Part shown: positions 12,987-14,350 of the stretch, piece after piece
Numbering within the stretch: the first letter of the stretch is position 1
Layout: each line of letters begins with the position of its first letter
Assembly: GCA_030586765.1 (NCBI GenBank)
Contig: JAUQZZ010000037.1
Span: 1-14,350, forward strand
Reading direction: 5' to 3'
From: Candidatus Brocadiales bacterium
GTDB taxonomy: Bacteria > Planctomycetota > Brocadiia > Brocadiales > Bathyanammoxibiaceae
Length of the DNA: 14,350 nucleotides
The notes under the pieces: model-generated
Seen by the model: only the letters and a program-made list of their open reading frames with translations
What the model was told of the DNA's origin: nothing
The model's database searches: none
Made by a program: the position numbers and the translations under genes

Positions 12987-14147
12987 ATGAGAAGAACCCT
13001 TTTTATTCTAACGCTCTTAGGGGTCTTCTCCACCCCTGCTTGGGCAAGACAGTGCGACCTGGAATGGCAGACGCCTAAAAAGGTAGCCTATGAGGGGACT
13101 AATTACATCTTGTGGTTTTACCAGATAAAGAACAACGCCCAGGAGAATATCCTGGTCCCCATAGAGGTCTTCCTGGCTACGGACACAGGAGGCCGATACG
13201 TGGACCGTTATCAACCTGAGGTAGAGGCCCAGGTCTCACCCAAAGAATCCGCCTCAGGCAGATACGAGAATTCCTTCACCATGGCAGGGGAGTTCCTGCC
13301 AGGCCAGACAAAAAAGGCCATTGCCTATTTTGAAAATGTGGACGAAGATGCCAGGGAGATTTACATCTATGTAACTGGGCTTTCCCACTACTTCTTCTGG
13401 CGGTGGAGGAAGGTGGAGTCCTCCTACAGGATAACCTACAGAAGGGCTGGGGAAGGCTGGGAACTGGTAGAACACGGCTTCACTAAAGACACCACCCACA
13501 GGGATTATGAGTCGTGGATGGATACCTACCCTGAGGCATCCACCCCAGGCGGACCCAGGAGACCCATGGGGGTCTACCCCGATTCCGAACCCCAGGACAA
13601 GGCCCCGAAAGGACCAGAAGGACGCCGTCTCTCCGATATAGAAGATTTTATAGAGGTCCAGGACGCTATCTACAATGCAGATAAGATAAAGAGCCCCAGG
13701 AAGGCCCTAAACCTCTGGGAGGCCATAACAGATAGCCAGAATTACAGAGAGATAAACATGGATTTCCTTGAGAAGGTCTACACATGGGAAGAGGTTCGGC
13801 AGAAGAATAAAGAATTCCTTGAAGATAATCACGCCCGTATCACTGGTGAACCCTTTGAGGAACCCTCCCAGGCCCTCTGGCAGTCCTCTAAGGTGGACGG
13901 ATACAAAGAGCTAGGTAATGGGGAACTCCTGGTTTACGCCCGTTTCGCAAGGCTTTATGAAAAGGAGTACCATTATGGCCTGGTCATCCTCAAGATAAAG
14001 AACACGGCGCCCTATTTCCCAATACCTAAGTGGAACCAATACCCCTATAACTCCAGATGGAAGGTCTGCGAGTACAGGTGGAGACATATCTCTAAACCTG
14101 ATTACAACAAGAAACTCTTTGCAGGTTATCCAAAGGTAATACGGTAG
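12987..14147 (+). CDS. Secreted protein of unknown function
   Basis: Encodes 386 aa. A classical signal peptide (MRRTLFILTLLGVFSTPAWA, cleavage after 20) suggests export to the periplasm or beyond. Residues about 21-170 alternate hydrophobic and polar residues, as in a beta-sandwich (YILWFYQIKNN, PIEVFLATDTGGRYVDRY). A Pro/Gly-rich linker (about 188-220) follows, then a charged helical part and a tyrosine-rich C-terminal part with VYARFARLYEKEYHYGLVI. Only two cysteines are seen, so no haem or disulfide-rich domain. I cannot name the family. ATG 12987 follows AGGGG at 9 nt; an in-frame TTG at 12963 would bury the signal peptide. Residues near 13248-13262 are encoded by a near-perfect TCCGCCTCAGGCAGA palindrome, read as SASGR. 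Confidence 0.75.
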   Translation: MRRTLFILTLLGVFSTPAWARQCDLEWQTPKKVAYEGTNYILWFYQIKNNAQENILVPIEVFLATDTGGRYVDRYQPEVEAQVSPKESASGRYENSFTMAGEFLPGQTKKAIAYFENVDEDAREIYIYVTGLSHYFFWRWRKVESSYRITYRRAGEGWELVEHGFTKDTTHRDYESWMDTYPEASTPGGPRRPMGVYPDSEPQDKAPKGPEGRRLSDIEDFIEVQDAIYNADKIKSPRKALNLWEAITDSQNYREINMDFLEKVYTWEEVRQKNKEFLEDNHARITGEPFEEPSQALWQSSKVDGYKELGNGELLVYARFARLYEKEYHYGLVILKIKNTAPYFPIPKWNQYPYNSRWKVCEYRWRHISKPDYNKKLFAGYPKVIR

Positions 14148-14168
14148 ACACCCCTCGTGCCTCAGTAC

Positions 14169-14209
14169 GTAGGGTGCGTCAAGACGCACCCTTCCATTCC
14201 TGCGGCTAC
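14169..14209. repeat. GTAG hairpin downstream of the secreted-protein gene
   Basis: GTAG (14169-14172) opens the hairpin GGGTGCGTC-AA-GACGCACCC (14172-14191), with CTAC at 14206-14209. A second stem, CCATTCCT/AGGAATGG, overlaps its right side. It has the REP-like build of the other GTAG elements. It could stall transcription after the gene, but there is no T-run. Confidence 0.6.
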
Positions 14210-14309
14210 AGTAGGTAGGAATGGGAGCCATGTCAAAGTTCGCCAGTCCACGTGGAGGAGATGTCTCCGCCTGGTCTGCCTCAGGCATGATTTGTCCATG
14301 GACAGACTC

Positions 14310-14350
14310 TGTCATTCTGAGCAAAGCGAAGAATCTAGTATTTTAGAGAT
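14310..14350. repeat. TGTCATTCTGAG repeat (copy 2, cut by window end)
   Basis: These 41 bases match 5103-5143 with a single G/A difference (GAGCAAAG against GAGCGAAG). The right half lies beyond the window. Confidence 0.85.

Overview
The window reads as chromosomal DNA of a free-living Gram-negative-type bacterium, probably uncultured. It has housekeeping genes (mfd, tyrS, rmuC), good Shine-Dalgarno sites, a periplasmic SurA/PpiC-type parvulin with a signal peptide, heavy use of AGG (Arg) and ATA (Ile) codons, and gaps packed with small palindromic repeats. There is no 16S gene or other decisive marker. Lineages such as Planctomycetota (Brocadiales-like) or Nitrospirota would fit, but this is a weak inference. 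I see no rRNA, tRNA, CRISPR array, transposase or phage gene.

Layout. 1-1706: a hairpin array directly follows the end of rmuC (minus strand); a MITE-like element and a sigma70-type promoter lie between rmuC and the divergent mfd. 1707-8328 (plus strand): mfd, a SurA/PpiC-type parvulin, an overlapping small HEXXH protein, a HEPN protein and an overlapping nucleotidyltransferase. 8329-8398: a palindromic element fills the convergent gap. 8399-8668 (minus): a small membrane protein. 8669-9267: a repeat-only stretch. 9268-11664 (minus): an overlapping operon of yjbQ, a CPBP protease and tyrS, with a plausible promoter near 11820. 11665-12328: repeats and leader sequence. 12329-12748 (plus): a double-ACT protein. 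12987-14147 (plus): a secreted protein of unknown function. The window ends in two more repeats.

The unusual layer is the repeats. At least five families are present: (1) GTAG-hairpin/hairpin-CTAC pairs resembling REP/BIME elements, whose arms differ between copies but remain base-paired; (2) short palindromes around TCCGCCTNAGGCGGA; (3) G/C-rich CCCTCCCCC...GGGGGAGGG hairpins, one flanked by a possible TTATA target duplication; (4) elements ending in GTTCGGACA/TGTCCGAAC; (5) a TGTCATTCTGAG hairpin repeat. About 50 extra codons in mfd consist of three family-2 palindromes in frame, one of them nearly identical to the intergenic copy at 8368-8396. This resembles the coding palindromic elements known from Rickettsia and is the most interesting feature here. 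A second point of interest is an eight-G run at the parvulin/HEXXH junction, where a one-base shift would fuse the two proteins.

Functional themes: transcription-coupled repair and recombination (Mfd, RmuC), envelope protein folding and proteolysis (parvulin, HEXXH protein, CPBP protease), a HEPN/MNT-type pair that may be a toxin-antitoxin-like or regulatory module, and translation (TyrS).
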